From positions 268,743-332,742 of the forward strand of contig JXTC01000124.1 of NCBI GenBank assembly GCA_002914845.1: a DNA stretch of 64,000 nucleotides. The letters are read 5' to 3'. The notes beneath the pieces were generated by a model. The model searched no databases. It was not told where the DNA came from and saw only the letters and a program-made list of their open reading frames with translations. Below, piece after piece: positions 23,201 to 34,633 of this stretch. This DNA comes from Trema orientale (Eukaryota > Streptophyta > Magnoliopsida > Rosales > Cannabaceae). Both the position numbers and the translations under genes were made by a program. Numbering within the stretch: the stretch's first letter is position 1; every line of letters begins with the position of its first letter.

Positions 23201-26200
23201 CTAGACTTTGACCAACTGCGGTCTCTGTAGCTGGAAGATGAGAAGAGAAAAGGAAGAATGAAATGAAATATAAAATAAACATGGTTAAATGTGGACAGGA
23301 TATTATTGTTTAATGAAGACTAATGAGAATGAAGATAGATTTTAAATTAAAACCTTCCCTAGTGGAAATACTCAAATACCTTTACGACTGGCTCGCTGAA
23401 AGGATTTTGCAAGAGGCATGACATGCTCCATGTAATACTCCAATGATGCTCCAACTACATATTTTTTCAGAATGGGCACCAACCAAATATTTGAGCTAGT
23501 GACATCACCAGCATTAAGGGATATAGGCACATCTGCTAATATTCTCTCAGGTCCCATGGCAATTACAGCAGATCCAATACAACTCTGAAGCTGAATATGG
23601 ATTATAAAAGGACACCAATAAGTTTTCCAATTTGTACCATTTAAGACCAGAACACATATGGTTTTAGCAACTAAAGCCATAAATCCAGCGGAAAGGGTAC
23701 ATGTTAAAACAGCATATCAGTCACAAGAAACCTGTAGATTAGCTGCTGGGTTTTGCCATTTTTATAGGAAACAGATTTGGCTTTGGCCTTGTTATGATAA
23801 ATGTTTATATAGAACACAAGGCGATATTCATATGAAAGAATTCAAGAGAACTGGGTCTTCTCTGAAGCTACTCAAGTTAACAGTACACAGGTCACCCTCA
23901 AAGCAGACTGTGAAGTAAAATGAATATCCAACTCTATCCACAACCACCAAAATGAATATTTAGTCTATCCACAAACACCAATTACACTGGGATATTTAAC
24001 ACTAATAATTATAAAATGTCTGTTTAGAAGGGGAAGGGGAACAGAAGGTAAACAGGAAAAGTTCATGGAGGACTGAATAAACTATATTGGAATTAATGAC
24101 TTGGACGACCTTCTCCAATTCATAGAATAAGATATAGAACAAAACGTGAACAAGGAGAAACACAATAACCTAAATACTTCAACCATAATACACACAATCA
24201 AAATGCCCCATCAATATCAGAAAGAGGAGAATGTTTTAGTCCAACTTACATGAACAGTGTTGAATTTACCCCCACTAGCAAGGGTCATCAAGTCAGCAAG
24301 TTTGAGCAGAATATTTTTCATATAGTAAGCTGAGAATCCTCCTACAACAGTACACAAAAAACAGCAAGCAGCAATCAACTGAGAAATTGAAAATCATAAC
24401 CATTATGGTCTGCCAAGGAAACTTTTTCTTTGAATGCTATGATTATAAGAAAAGCTAATATAATCAAAACTGATCCCAGGCAACTTAACACCATCCAGGT
24501 AAGAAATCAGTTATTGAAGCAATTACTTAAATTATCAACACTACAGATGTTTCTGTTCACCCTTTTAAGCCACCACCACCATCCACCCAACCCCCACCAA
24601 AAAAGAAAAAAGGCACCCCCGATCTTGGGTTCTGTTTTTTCCCTTTTGGTGTGTACTGTGGCAGGGGAAAGATGTAAAAATGGACTACTCAAACCGATCA
24701 AAGATAGAAAAAAAAAACTAAATAACTGGAATATTAATTTTTTTTTAAAAAAAAAATGGCCATAACACAAATGTGTGAATTTTTTTTTCTTTTGATAAGA
24801 CAACACAAGCATGTGAATTGATAATGAATGGTTACCAAGTTTAAGGAACAAAGCTGATATGACAGTCAAAATATGCTCATTGGGTTTTCCATCGCAAGTC
24901 ATGAGAGAATTTTCCAAGATAGCACATGTTGATTTTATTGCACTTGCTTCATTGCTCTCCTTTCCATCTACTTGAAATGGTTCACTATCATCAACCAATG
25001 GACTTATTTGGTTCACATGATGACTTATTACCTCTTTTAGAATAAGTGCAGCATGTGATGCAATCGAATCTTCAGAAGTAAGAAGTCCTGTATCATAATG
25101 GATAATAGGGATCAGATAACCTCTAAAGAACAACAACACTCCATATATCACCTAAACACAGAGACAAGCTACTATTGTACCAACATAAATTTATGCCATG
25201 CGAAACCAAGAACATAAACAGTTTCAGATTATTGACATAAACATGTAAATGAGAAACCTCGACCAAAACAAAAAAAACAAAAACTCAAACTCGTAACATT
25301 CAGTCTCAAGTAAGTTTTACTAAACAAAATAAATCAAGCAAATACCTGCAACAGAATCACAAACTAGTGAAAGACTCTTAATATATGAGCTTGATTCTCC
25401 AGCACAAAGTATGTCAAGAGAACGTTGTAACAAGGTTGTTGCAGACTTGACAGTATCTAAGGGGTTCTTCTCTCCCAAAGAGATATATGATGAAAGAGAA
25501 ACCACAATGTTCTCCGCAGTAGGTGAGATAACATCAACTCTTGCGGTGTCAAAACAGGTTTCGATAGTTTTGAGAATGTGCCTTGTAAGTGCCGAGAACT
25601 GACATTTCATAAGTTTTTCTAATTCCGAAAGAACTTTGGACCTTGTTTTCATAGAGAGAAAAGGAACAATAAGCTTCAGCAAATTTAGCATGTGGAGGAC
25701 CTCGACATTTTTAGGATCTGATAACAAATCATCTTTAGGTCCAACAGAACCCCCTAAAGTACTTAGTTCAACTGCCAAGGGCATGTACATTTTTAGCATA
25801 GAAATCACCAACTTGCTTGCCTCCTTTGTAACAGCAGAACTATGGATAGACTTAAAAACCTTCTCAAGACATTCCTGTGAACATCTTCTTACCTGTAAAA
25901 ACAACAAGAATATGCACAAACAATAAATTACAAACCCGTACTGATCTTTATCAAAGTCACTTAAACCAGTCCGTCAGGCAAAAAAGAATTGAATTATACA
26001 CATAGAAGCACCTCAAATTGTAATAGCCCAATACGCAAAGAAGCACATAGCCACCAACCCATAGTACAAAATATTTAGTCTTTACTCATTTTTAGCCAGT
26101 GACTGGCATGGACCCCAAGTTCTATAAAAATTGTTCTTATTCATATGCTCAAATACAACCAAACCTTTCCTAAAGCAAATTTAAACCACCATAGGGCAAG

Positions 26201-27362
26201 CAACACTGCCATTTATTGCCCCCACACACTTGCATTATTTTGCTCCTAAGATAAAAAGATACTACAACAAGAATGATATGCTAATCCGTAAAGGAGGGGG
26301 AAAAAAGAATCTTAACGGTGAAGGATTTAGAAAAGAGTGAGAAAAATCAAAAAATTGAGTTATCTCATTCCAATTTCACTAATTATTTGAAGAATTTACC
26401 AAACTTGTGTCTAAATGTATAACTAAGCTAGTGAACGGATGGGAAATGGAAATATTTCCCTCTATTCAATCGCATTACAGTCCATTAGGATTAGTACAAA
26501 TGGCCAAAATACTTCGAACGTTTCCATCAATTTGTCCAGACGACCCATTAGGATTAGTACAAATGGCCTAAATATTTGAGCATTTTCATCAATTTGCGCA
26601 TATCCAAACCCAGAAAAGAAAACAGAGCCAATGAATTTAAACCCAGAAAAGAAAACAGAGCCAATGAATTTAAACCCAGAAAACAAAGCACATATAAAAA
26701 GAAGGAACTAAGCCAATGAATTTAAACCCAGAAAACAGAGCACATATAAAAAGAATGAACTAAGGAATCAACAATGTCAAACCATTCATCTTATCAATCC
26801 AGTAAACCAACGACTCAGAAAATGTCATATTTACCTTGGGGCGCCTATCAACCGAGAATTTCAGCAACGTCTCAAACCCCAATTTCACACAACCCCAATC
26901 CTCCAAATCGCAAAACCCTACCAAAACCCCCAAGCACTTAACACCAGCCCTCACGCTGGACACAGCTAGCCGCTCCTTCTCCCTCCCCAGGAGCCTCACC
27001 AGCACCTGCACCGCCTCGCTCGCCTTCTCGGCCTCGATCCCCCGCGGCGGCACGATCGGGAGGACAATGGCGAGGAAAGCCAGGAGGGCGGCCACGGCGG
27101 TGGGGTCCGGGGTCTGGGAAGAGGACGAGGCCGCGTCGTCAATGGCGGTGATGGCGGCGGCGAAGTAGGCTGGTGGAGTGAGGGGAAGGGACTCGGCGGC
27201 GAGGAGGGAGCGCATGGCGGCCGCGGTGGCGAGTAGGTGGCGGTGCTGCGCCGCGGTGGACTTGGCGTAGCGGTCCATGAGCTGCTGGCAAACGTCGGAG
27301 CCATCGGTGAATGGCTCGGCGTGCTCGTGGTCGTGTTCTGGTTCGAGTTTCTCGTCCTCCAT
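17271..27362 (-). CDS. RRP12-like ribosomal RNA processing protein (NUC173/ARM repeats)
   Basis: Nucleolar ARM/HEAT-repeat protein of 1159 aa; yeast Rrp12 is needed for pre-ribosome maturation and export. My 18 exons are 26835-27362, 25346-25892, 24836-25087, 24250-24341, 23380-23590, 23049-23230, 22674-22901, 22144-22325, 21393-21486, 21227-21283, 20988-21122, 19895-19963, 19172-19297, 18524-18685, 18310-18438, 18110-18211, 17689-17765 and 17271-17577; all junctions keep frame. The N-terminal half is helical repeats and includes the NUC173 region, very roughly residues 380-590. The last 100 residues are strongly basic (KHRKRMEKK, RRQKRKINMGKK) as in nucleolar RRP12 tails. The start is the ATG at 27362 (MEDEKLEPEHD); the upstream in-frame codon at 27404 is TTG. 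It resembles Arabidopsis At2g34357 from memory. Exon 1 is much more GC-rich than the rest. Confidence 0.88.
19714..19822 (+). mobile_element. SINE-like insertion in an RRP12-like intron
   Basis: It contains a perfect B box, GGTTCAAATCC (19776-19786). A degenerate A-box-like stretch, tggcttaacctaattgata, lies upstream at normal SINE spacing. An AT-rich (aaat)n tail follows. It lies in the intron between exons 12 and 13, antisense to the gene. The target-site duplication is unclear, so the ends are approximate. Confidence 0.5.
26482..26760. repeat. Tandem repeats in RRP12-like intron 1
   Basis: Two arrays lie side by side. A 63-bp unit beginning ccattaggattagtacaaat occurs at 26482 and 26545. 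A unit of about 33 bp beginning aaacccagaaaa occurs at 26606, 26639 and 26672, and a longer related unit at 26724. The arrays produce the repeated FKFIGSVFFSG open frame on the minus strand, which is an artefact. Confidence 0.75.
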
Positions 27363-27469
27363 GAATGTCTTTAGGTAACGGCTCTGGTCAGTTTGAGGGT
27401 TCAAAGAGGGCTTGGAAGTTGGAATTTTGAAGTGTTTGACTGAAAGGGTTTTGGAGGTTGTAGGAGATC

Positions 27470-28018
27470 TTTTGGCATGATTAGTTTTGAATTTTTCTAT
27501 AATTTGCCATGTATCTCTTGACTTTTATTTTGGCAATTAGGATCTGAATTTAGGATTTATGGCATGATTAATTTTTGAAATTTTTCGTTGATTTATAATG
27601 TATCTCCGATTTTTTTTTTTTGGTAATTAGGATCTTGAATTTAGAATTTTTGATATGATTAGTCACTGAATTTTTCGTTGATTTGTAATATATTTTCTGA
27701 GCTATGTGCAAAATTTTTTTAAGTGCATAATGGTTATCTCACTTAGTTTAGAGACAAAAATAACAAATGAGAGTTTGGAGGAGAAAAATAAGTTTTAAAA
27801 TTCAAATTTTTAAACAATTAAAGAATAAATTACAAATCAACGAAAAATTCAGAGGCTAATCACGCCAAAAATCTTAAATTCAGGGTCCTAATTGTCAAAA
27901 AAAAATTTCAGATGATACATTGCAAAAAATTCTAAATTCAGGGTTCTAATTACTAAAAAAAATATTCAGGAGATACATTGCAAATCATAGAAAAATTCAG
28001 AGACTAATCATGCCAAAA
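27470..28018. mobile_element. Large foldback element upstream of the RRP12-like gene
   Basis: A left arm (about 27470-27700) starts ttttggcatgattag. A right arm (about 27820-28018) ends ctaatcatgccaaaa. They are inverted copies of each other over roughly 200 bases. Each arm is itself a tandem of a unit containing aattaggatc.tgaattta and ctgaatttttcgttgat. No protein is encoded. A long hairpin transcript would be possible. The left edge lies about 110 bp from the RRP12-like start codon, so the element occupies its promoter. No clear target-site duplication. Confidence 0.75.
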
Positions 28019-28339
28019 AACCCACGCTTTAGGAAGGAGGCACCACTGGATCTTGGCGGGCCGAAGTGGCACCTGGCCATTGGGCTGGAGTTGTGTTAAA
28101 GGGAAATGGACGAGAAATTGTGATGGGTAACACCATCACATTAATATTAGCACCCATTAAATATATTTACAATTATAGCCTTTTTATTAGTAAATTTCTC
28201 AAATTACCCCTCAAACTAGTTAATATTTCTAAACAGTTAATAATTATCAACTAGTTGACTATATTCCTTACACTTAGGATCGAAAATAGTTCGTTATCTT
28301 TATTTAACGTCTTTTTTTTTTTATTTCTTCTTTTATTAT

Positions 28340-28720
28340 TATTTTTTTTTTACCTATGTGTAGGTATTTTATTTTTTAGCTCTTGAATCATGTAATGGTG
28401 ATCCAACAGTTATAATGAGGGACATGAAAAGACTTGCATTATTAATGCTATTTCTCCCTCTTATTTTTTACTATAAAAAAATAGGGAGGGCTACAGTAGG
28501 AACGCCCCTACGTAGGGCCACCCTTTATACACCGTTTGATGGGAATCTGTGGGGAATAACGGGAATCTGTGGGGAATCTGTTTATACACAGATTCTCATC
28601 AAACGGTATATAGACAGGGCCTACGCAGGGACGCCTCTACTGTAGACGCGCCCTAAAAAAATATGCATAATAAATTTTCTTTGGCTAAATTAATATCTAT
28701 GCATAGGTAAAAAAAAAAAA
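28340..28720. repeat. Dispersed repeat, interrupted copy hosting MITE copy C
   Basis: The halves on each side of the MITE (about 28340-28483 and 28654-28720) match one continuous segment at about 58872-59065. Shared phrases include tgtgtaggtatttt, gcatgaaaagac or acatgaaaagac, actataaaaaaata and ataaattttc. This shows both that the repeat is a family and where the MITE inserted. The type is unassigned. Confidence 0.65.
28484..28653. mobile_element. Mutator-type foldback MITE, copy C
   Basis: It starts GGGAGGGCTACAGTAGG and ends GACGCGCCC, with the same inner inverted pair as copies A and B but more divergence. Flanks are aaaaaaata (28475-28483) and taaaaaaata (28654-28663), consistent with a 9-10-bp target-site duplication. 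The unoccupied relative of the target (actataaaaaaatata) is seen near 59010. Confidence 0.85.
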
Positions 28721-29799
28721 AAAAAAACCCTATTGGATTGGTATTTTAAAATATATATATTTTTTAATTTTTAACTTGGACTAACTGATAATTCTAAACG
28801 GTTGATAATTTAAACTGGTTGACAATTGTACTCATTTAATAGTACTTGACTATTTTTCTACTAAGCATATTCGGTGCTATTCCTTAGACAATCTAGAAAC
28901 AATCATCTCATAGGAATTATCACAAACACTTTGCAAGCATCTAAAATATACCAAAATCAAATTCAAAAAAATTAATCATTAGTTCTAACCACTTTCTACA
29001 TTGAAATTAGTTTTTTTCATCAACCAAAATCAAGCCCAAAAAAATATTTGTGAAAATCAAACAATATGAAGCTCATGGACGAAACTTTTGAAGATGAAGA
29101 CGAAATCTTTGAAAGTTAACTAAGATGAAAATCAACCCGATCATTGTGATGATGATGAAAACCGGGCGATATGATAATGGTGATGATGATGATGATATAG
29201 AGGTAAGTAGGTCTGAGCCATGTGAGGAAGGAGCTCTACTGGTCGACAAGAGGAGTCCGTTGTTGACGAGAGGAAATCGCCAGTGCTCCAAGGTCTCCTT
29301 TCTTCTTTGTGTTCTCCTTTTCTTCTTATCGTTTTGTTTTTCTCTGGTTTAGTTTTAATTTTAATAAAATAATAGGGGCATTTTGGGACATTTAAGATTC
29401 ATAATTGCTAGATTTATAAAGTTTTCTTTTAGCTGCTATATGTGAAAATTGAAACAATAATTTTGTTATATATAAAAGAAGCCCGAAATGGACCTATAAT
29501 TTGGGCCGAAATGATTTTTCTCCGAGACTTATTTAGGAGTGTCACAATATTAAGATTAGTAGCCACCGTATTTTATGGCCACAAATTTACAATTTTTCTA
29601 TGATTATCACATCTCACTAATATGTTAAAAAAACATAACATCTTGCTAATATTGTGATACTTCTTGAAAAGTCAGTTTAGCCCAAAACACTACCAATTAG
29701 GTCCATTTCCCTTGTTTAAGTATTTGGGCAAAGACCGTTTCTCTATTCAATTCTTTGGTATGGGATTGGGCACATGCTATTTCTTTTTAGGAAAAATGA
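28721..29799. other. Intergenic, no gene seen
   Basis: AT-rich. It contains a GAT-rich stretch near 29145-29190. A short plus/minus pair of open frames around 29073-29352 shares this low-complexity GAT tract and has no recognisable domain. Nothing else is supported. Confidence 0.5.
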
Positions 29800-30300
29800 C
29801 ACTCCGTATTACTTTTTAAAAATAATACTAAAAATATGATATTCTCAAAATAGTTATTTTTCTATACAAAATTCAATGACCTTTTTTAAATATCTTGGTT
29901 ACTGGAAACCGAGAAACCAATTTAATTATGGAAACCAAGAAACTAATTTAGTTATTGGAAACTAGTTTAGTTTCTTATAACTAATAACCAGATCCCAAAA
30001 AAACCAATTTAGTTAAGGGAAATCAGAAAACAAAAGTTATTAAAAATTAGATAAAAATATTGTTTGAAACTAATTTGGTTTGTTAGAAACCAGAAACTAA
30101 TTTGGTTTGATGGAAACTATAAACCAATTTGGCTATCAAAAACCAAACTATTTTCTTAGTTTCCAGTGATGAAATTGGTTTCTTACTTTCTAGTAACCAA
30201 AATATTTAGAAAAATATCACTGAATGTCGTACAGAAAAATCACTATTTTGGGAAAGTCGTATTTTTGGTATTATTTTTAATAACTTAAGTAAAAATGTAC
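29800..30300. mobile_element. Foldback element with about 105-bp inverted arms
   Basis: The left arm (about 29800-29925) contains tcaaaatagttatttttct and tatcttggttactgg. The right arm (about 30170-30300), read on the other strand, contains ccaaaatagtgatttttct and tattttggttactag in the same order. The centre is a run of variants of gaaaccaatttagttatgg. No coding capacity; superfamily unknown; target-site duplication not found. Confidence 0.7.
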
Positions 30301-31184
30301 AAATCCTTTTTTTTTAAGGATTTTTACAAAAATATATTTTTGGAATGCCATAAATTGAAAAATCTCATATGGTCTAATTTATTAGAAAACCTCGGACTAG
30401 TTACTTCAAATAACTTTGATTAATTCATATCTTGAAGAGGTAACTTGACTGGTTATCTCAAGTTCCTCAGTCCTGAGGTGTAGACATAGTATTTTTGAAA
30501 TCAAGTGGTAAAAATGGTATTTTCTAAATAAATTTGGTATTTTTCAAACTTTTTTCAAGATTCTCAAAAAAATAATAATAATAATTTTAGTACAAATTAA
30601 CAATGTGTTTTAGTTATTTTGTTTTATAGCCATTTTCATTTGAACTTCCAAATTTTTCCTCTATTTTTTTTCACTAACTAATTGAGACTAAAAAGCATAT
30701 TAAGGTTTGGTTAAATAAATAAATAAATAAAACTATAGTAGGGTTAATTTTAGTAAAAATAGCTATGGTTCAAAATAGATATGTAAATAGGAAAGAATTC
30801 TCAAGAATGACACTGTTTGTCAAATATGTCAATTACATAAACCACATATTATCAAAATTGGAAACAACAACAAAACAAGTTAGGTTATGGCTCATAATAT
30901 TACTCAAATGAGTTTTAAAGCTAAGACCAACATTGCCAACTAAGAATAACAAGCTGGAAATATCTATAACATTAACGCTCCATAAATAGGAGATTTTGAG
31001 CACGAAAAGATTAAATTACAGTATTGGTTTCTGTCTCCACTGCACCAATAGAAAAATTCGACTCTAAGGGAAAGCAAAGGCACTCCTTAACAACTGAACT
31101 TTCAACAAGAAATGGATATAAGTCTCTTTTTAGTTTTTGAGCTAGAGCCCCCACAAACCAAACTTGATTTGTCTTAAAAATTAG
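30301..31184. other. Intergenic, no gene seen
   Basis: AT-rich sequence without a supported reading frame. Short complementary phrases around 30390-30480 (cctcggactagttac and taacttgactggttat) hint at another small decayed foldback. I could not define its ends. Confidence 0.4.
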
Positions 31185-31931
31185 TAAGGGTGTTCATAGT
31201 TGGTTTGACTGGTCTAAAACGTCAATCCGTAAACCAAATCACAGATAAAGTTTAACTAATCTACCAAACTGTGCAATCTGTATTGGTCGACTCAAACCGG
31301 CCAAACTACACCTATATTTTGTGATGCGATTTGGGCAGGATTTCTGCGATTTAAACAATATAAATATCAAACCAAATATATTCCAAATAATGCTACATAA
31401 AGAATAGTCTTAGCATAGTTCAAATATTTAAACTAAAAATAACATACTTAGCGTACAATCAAGTCGAAAGTTCTAGTCATTTCAAACTTAAGTTAAATCT
31501 AAGTCGAAATATAAGAGCAATCTCGTATCTTAAATAAATTACAATACAACCATAAATCTTACGTAAAATAGCTTAATAATGGTAATACATGCCATAATAA
31601 TAATAATTAAAACTTCAAACTTCAACTTAAGTAGCTGTGAAAACAAACTTATATTACACATATAAAAAAATATACCCATCATAAATACATATGCAATAAA
31701 AACTACAAAATAAGTATACATTACAATATATGTATAAAACTATTTATAAAATTAATTTATCTAGAAGGTCTGGTTTGAAATCGAGCATATTTTTTCCAAT
31801 CTGCCAACCAAACCGAACTGTTTAGTTTACTATTTTCTAATCCGTCACTGGCTACAAATGTGCTACAATTACGCGGATTGGTCTGTATTGGTCAGTTTCC
31901 ATGTTTTGGCGGTTATTTTAAACACTCTCTA
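31185..31931. mobile_element. hAT-like non-autonomous element, 747 bp
   Basis: The left end is TAAGGGTGTTCATAGTTGG. The right end on the minus strand is TAGAGAGTGTTTAAAATAAC. Flanks aaaattag (31177-31184) and aaaaatag (31932-31939) match at 7 of 8 bases, the duplication length of hAT insertions. Subterminal regions repeat phrases such as ggtttgactggt and attggtctgtattggtc, typical of hAT ends. No transposase frame. Confidence 0.6.
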
Positions 31932-31939
31932 AAAAATAG

Positions 31940-34056
31940 TATTGGATTTTTTTTGGACTCTTGAGTTCTATGCCTTTTTTTTTTTTATAATACATTTGAT
32001 TATATTCTCATTTTCCCCATTATTTTCTCCAGCATATGAGAGAGAGGAAGAGAGGAATTGAGTTGTATTGTCTTTGAGGATGAAAACTGAAATTTAAGAA
32101 ATATTTTCTTAAAAAAGGAATATGTGTACATAAAAATGAAAAATGATATATATTATTGTATGGGGTATTTTTATATAAGTATCGAATTCATTCCATCTCA
32201 AACAAATACAATCACAATTTTTCAATGAAACTAGACTGTACTACTTTTTGTGATTGATTAGTGATGCACACGGAAGCTTTATTCGTATGCCATTAATTTT
32301 ACTATTTTTGCTGTTAAAATACTCAATACTAAGGTTTAACTTCATAAGTTTTCAAAATAATTCATGAGGTTATTTACATATTTTTCATAAACCTAGAATG
32401 GTATTTAATGGGGCATGAAAGATAATTGCTATGTTCACTTTAAGCTCCTCAACCAATTGTTATTTTGGCAGAAATTGCTAGGGCTTCTTAGCCAAATAGC
32501 CGAATTTCAGGTCCTTTCTTAATAAATGTCTGTTTTTAAACATTATTTAAAAATGGCTCAATTTATCAAGAAAGCCGAAATATATCAATTTATATACATT
32601 TATTATATATGTCAGTTTCAAAAACAGTTATATATATTATTAATATACTAATACACAAAAATTGATATATCATATATAAAATTGATAAACTATACATAAA
32701 ATTTATCTTCTAAAAGAATGGTCATTTAGCGACAACAAAAAAATTGCCATCTATTGAAATAGGTGAAAAAAGATGTCATTTCTTAAACTTAGTTGAAGAA
32801 CAAGGACATTTCTTATAAATACTCAAATTAGCTAATTCGGCTGAGCCCGTTGTTTAAAGGCTGTTATTCTTTTTGGGCTTAAAAATACGGATTTGGGCTC
32901 CGCTTTTTCTATTTGGAAATTTAGATCACGTCTCGTTATTTTAGCAGTTAATTGAAATTCTGAATTTTAATATTCTTGATTTTTACGGTATTTAAGCTGG
33001 TGACTATGAATCATCTTTGTGACAATGACATTAGTCACTTATCAGGTGATACTTCATGGTAGGATGGCAATTTTAGTAGTCAACCTATTTACTGACGGGT
33101 ACTCATCTGGCACACTTAATATGGCGGGTACCTACCCAATAGATGGCGGATACCGAGAATAAAAATTTTATATACTCAGTATATTAACTGAAATTAATAA
33201 ATATATTTATCTACTAAGTGTAAAAATATATATACTTAGACATTTAGCTATAAAATTTAAAAAATGGATATTTACTTAATCAAATTTAAAATATTGGTTA
33301 TCCACCTAAATTTTACTACAATTCGTGTCATTTCATATCGATCCATTTATATTGTGCGGGTTTCATATTATTTACGAGTTATCTATTTAATGAAAACATC
33401 ATTCATTTTGATGTGTAACAACACTTCTAAAAATTATAATTATTATTAATTGACATAACTTTTTTGCTTCAATTTTACTTTATTAAAAATAAACTAGATC
33501 AGTATTTTATTGTTTTTCATTTTATGTATAAGAAATTTGTTAAAAAGTATTTTATATGAAATATTATTTAATATTTTTTGGTATATTTTAATAAAAAAAA
33601 TTGATTATTCACGTTAATTCGAATCAATTTTATGTTAAGTACGTCAACAAACATAGAGTTTTAAATCATGTTATTATCTTGTATTCAAGTTGCCAGTCCT
33701 GAGCTATGGGTTGAGGACAGGTATAAAACTCAAAATTCAATATGGGTGGATGTATTTTTGTACTCATCTGCATACTTAGTTAATATAATATATATAGTTA
33801 TATAATACACGTGCAATATGCACTATTATAACAAATTATGCAAGCAGTACTAATTTTAACATATAATAAGGTTGTTTAATCTTTTCAAAGAGAAATAATG
33901 TTCAAACTTCTTTAGTAATTTTTAAACAGGTATGAAACTAAATGGAGGGTATTATTTACGGAAGACTTAAACTTGCTCCGCCTCCTTAAATTGAAAAATA
34001 GATATTTGCCTTGTTGTCATTCTTATTTGATGATTTTACTTATACTAGTTATATGG
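31940..34056. other. Intergenic, repeat fragments only
   Basis: No gene is supported. 32470-32830 resembles the 8640-8975 region (shared tagccaaatagccgaat-like phrase). 33190-33318 is the inverted copy of the 15783-15915 repeat. 33060-33160 has a GGATGGCAAT phrase and a cgggtac phrase like the ends of hAT elements, but no partner end was fixed. Confidence 0.5.
33190..33318 (-). repeat. Dispersed repeat, inverted copy of 15783-15915
   Basis: Read on the minus strand it gives aaatttaggtggataacc, tttaaatttgattaagta, ttttatagctaaatgt and cttagtagata. The same blocks occur in the same order on the plus strand at 15783-15890. Identity is roughly 80% by eye. Function and family are unknown. Confidence 0.65.
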
Positions 34057-34064
34057 GTGCCCAC

Positions 34065-34625
34065 TAGGGATGATAAATATAGCCCACGGTTACGGGTATC
34101 CGTGATTATCCGATTCGAACGGTGAAGGAAAAAACTACTCAATCGGAGAAAATAATCTGGGCGAGGAATAACTGCACCGTTAATATGCGGGTATGGTGCG
34201 AATAGTCCGCACCGTACTCACCCCGATATATATATCTATATAAAAAAATTATTATACATATAGATATCTATTTAATTTTATACTATCTATATTCTTGTAT
34301 CTTTGGTAAAATAACAAATTTGGAGAGTTATATGTACTTATATATTTAAATTTTAGGGTTTAAAAATTATTAGTATATTGTTGTATTTAATATTTTGTTG
34401 ATTATACAAAAGATTTAATATTTTCATCTTAAGTCTTTTAATATTTTATTATTATCAATGGGTAATAGGTAACCACGGTTTTTCCTGTTATCCGTTGGTT
34501 AATATTCGCACCGTCCCCGTATCCAAAAGAATGATTAATGGGGCAGATATGGTATTGTGATTAGCTTTCGGAGATGTAGATGGTAATTGAAAAACCGTCC
34601 CCGATCTACCTCATTGTCATTCCTA
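34065..34625. mobile_element. hAT-type non-autonomous element with perfect 8-bp duplication
   Basis: The element begins TAGGGATGATAAATATAG and ends, on the minus strand, TAGGAATGACAATGAGG, which resembles the common plant hAT end TAGGGATGGCAA. It is flanked by identical gtgcccac at 34057-34064 and 34626-34633. Length is 561 bp. The centre is AT-rich and no transposase is encoded. CG-rich subterminal phrases (cgcaccgt) recur on both sides. Confidence 0.85.
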
Positions 34626-34633
34626 GTGCCCAC

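Noticed and set aside
24507..24835. Extension of RRP12-like exon 3 into a longer frame
   Set aside because: The good donor at 24835 (G/gtaacc) and the in-frame join to 24341 end the exon; the rest is intron with homopolymers.
26462..26686. 74-aa frame with FKFIGSVFFSG repeats
   Set aside because: Translation of 33-bp and 63-bp tandem repeats in RRP12-like intron 1.
26836..27304. Frames of 102-110 aa overlapping RRP12-like exon 1 on both strands
   Set aside because: Products of the GC-rich exon. The in-frame MEDEKLE frame joins correctly to the next 17 exons; these do not.
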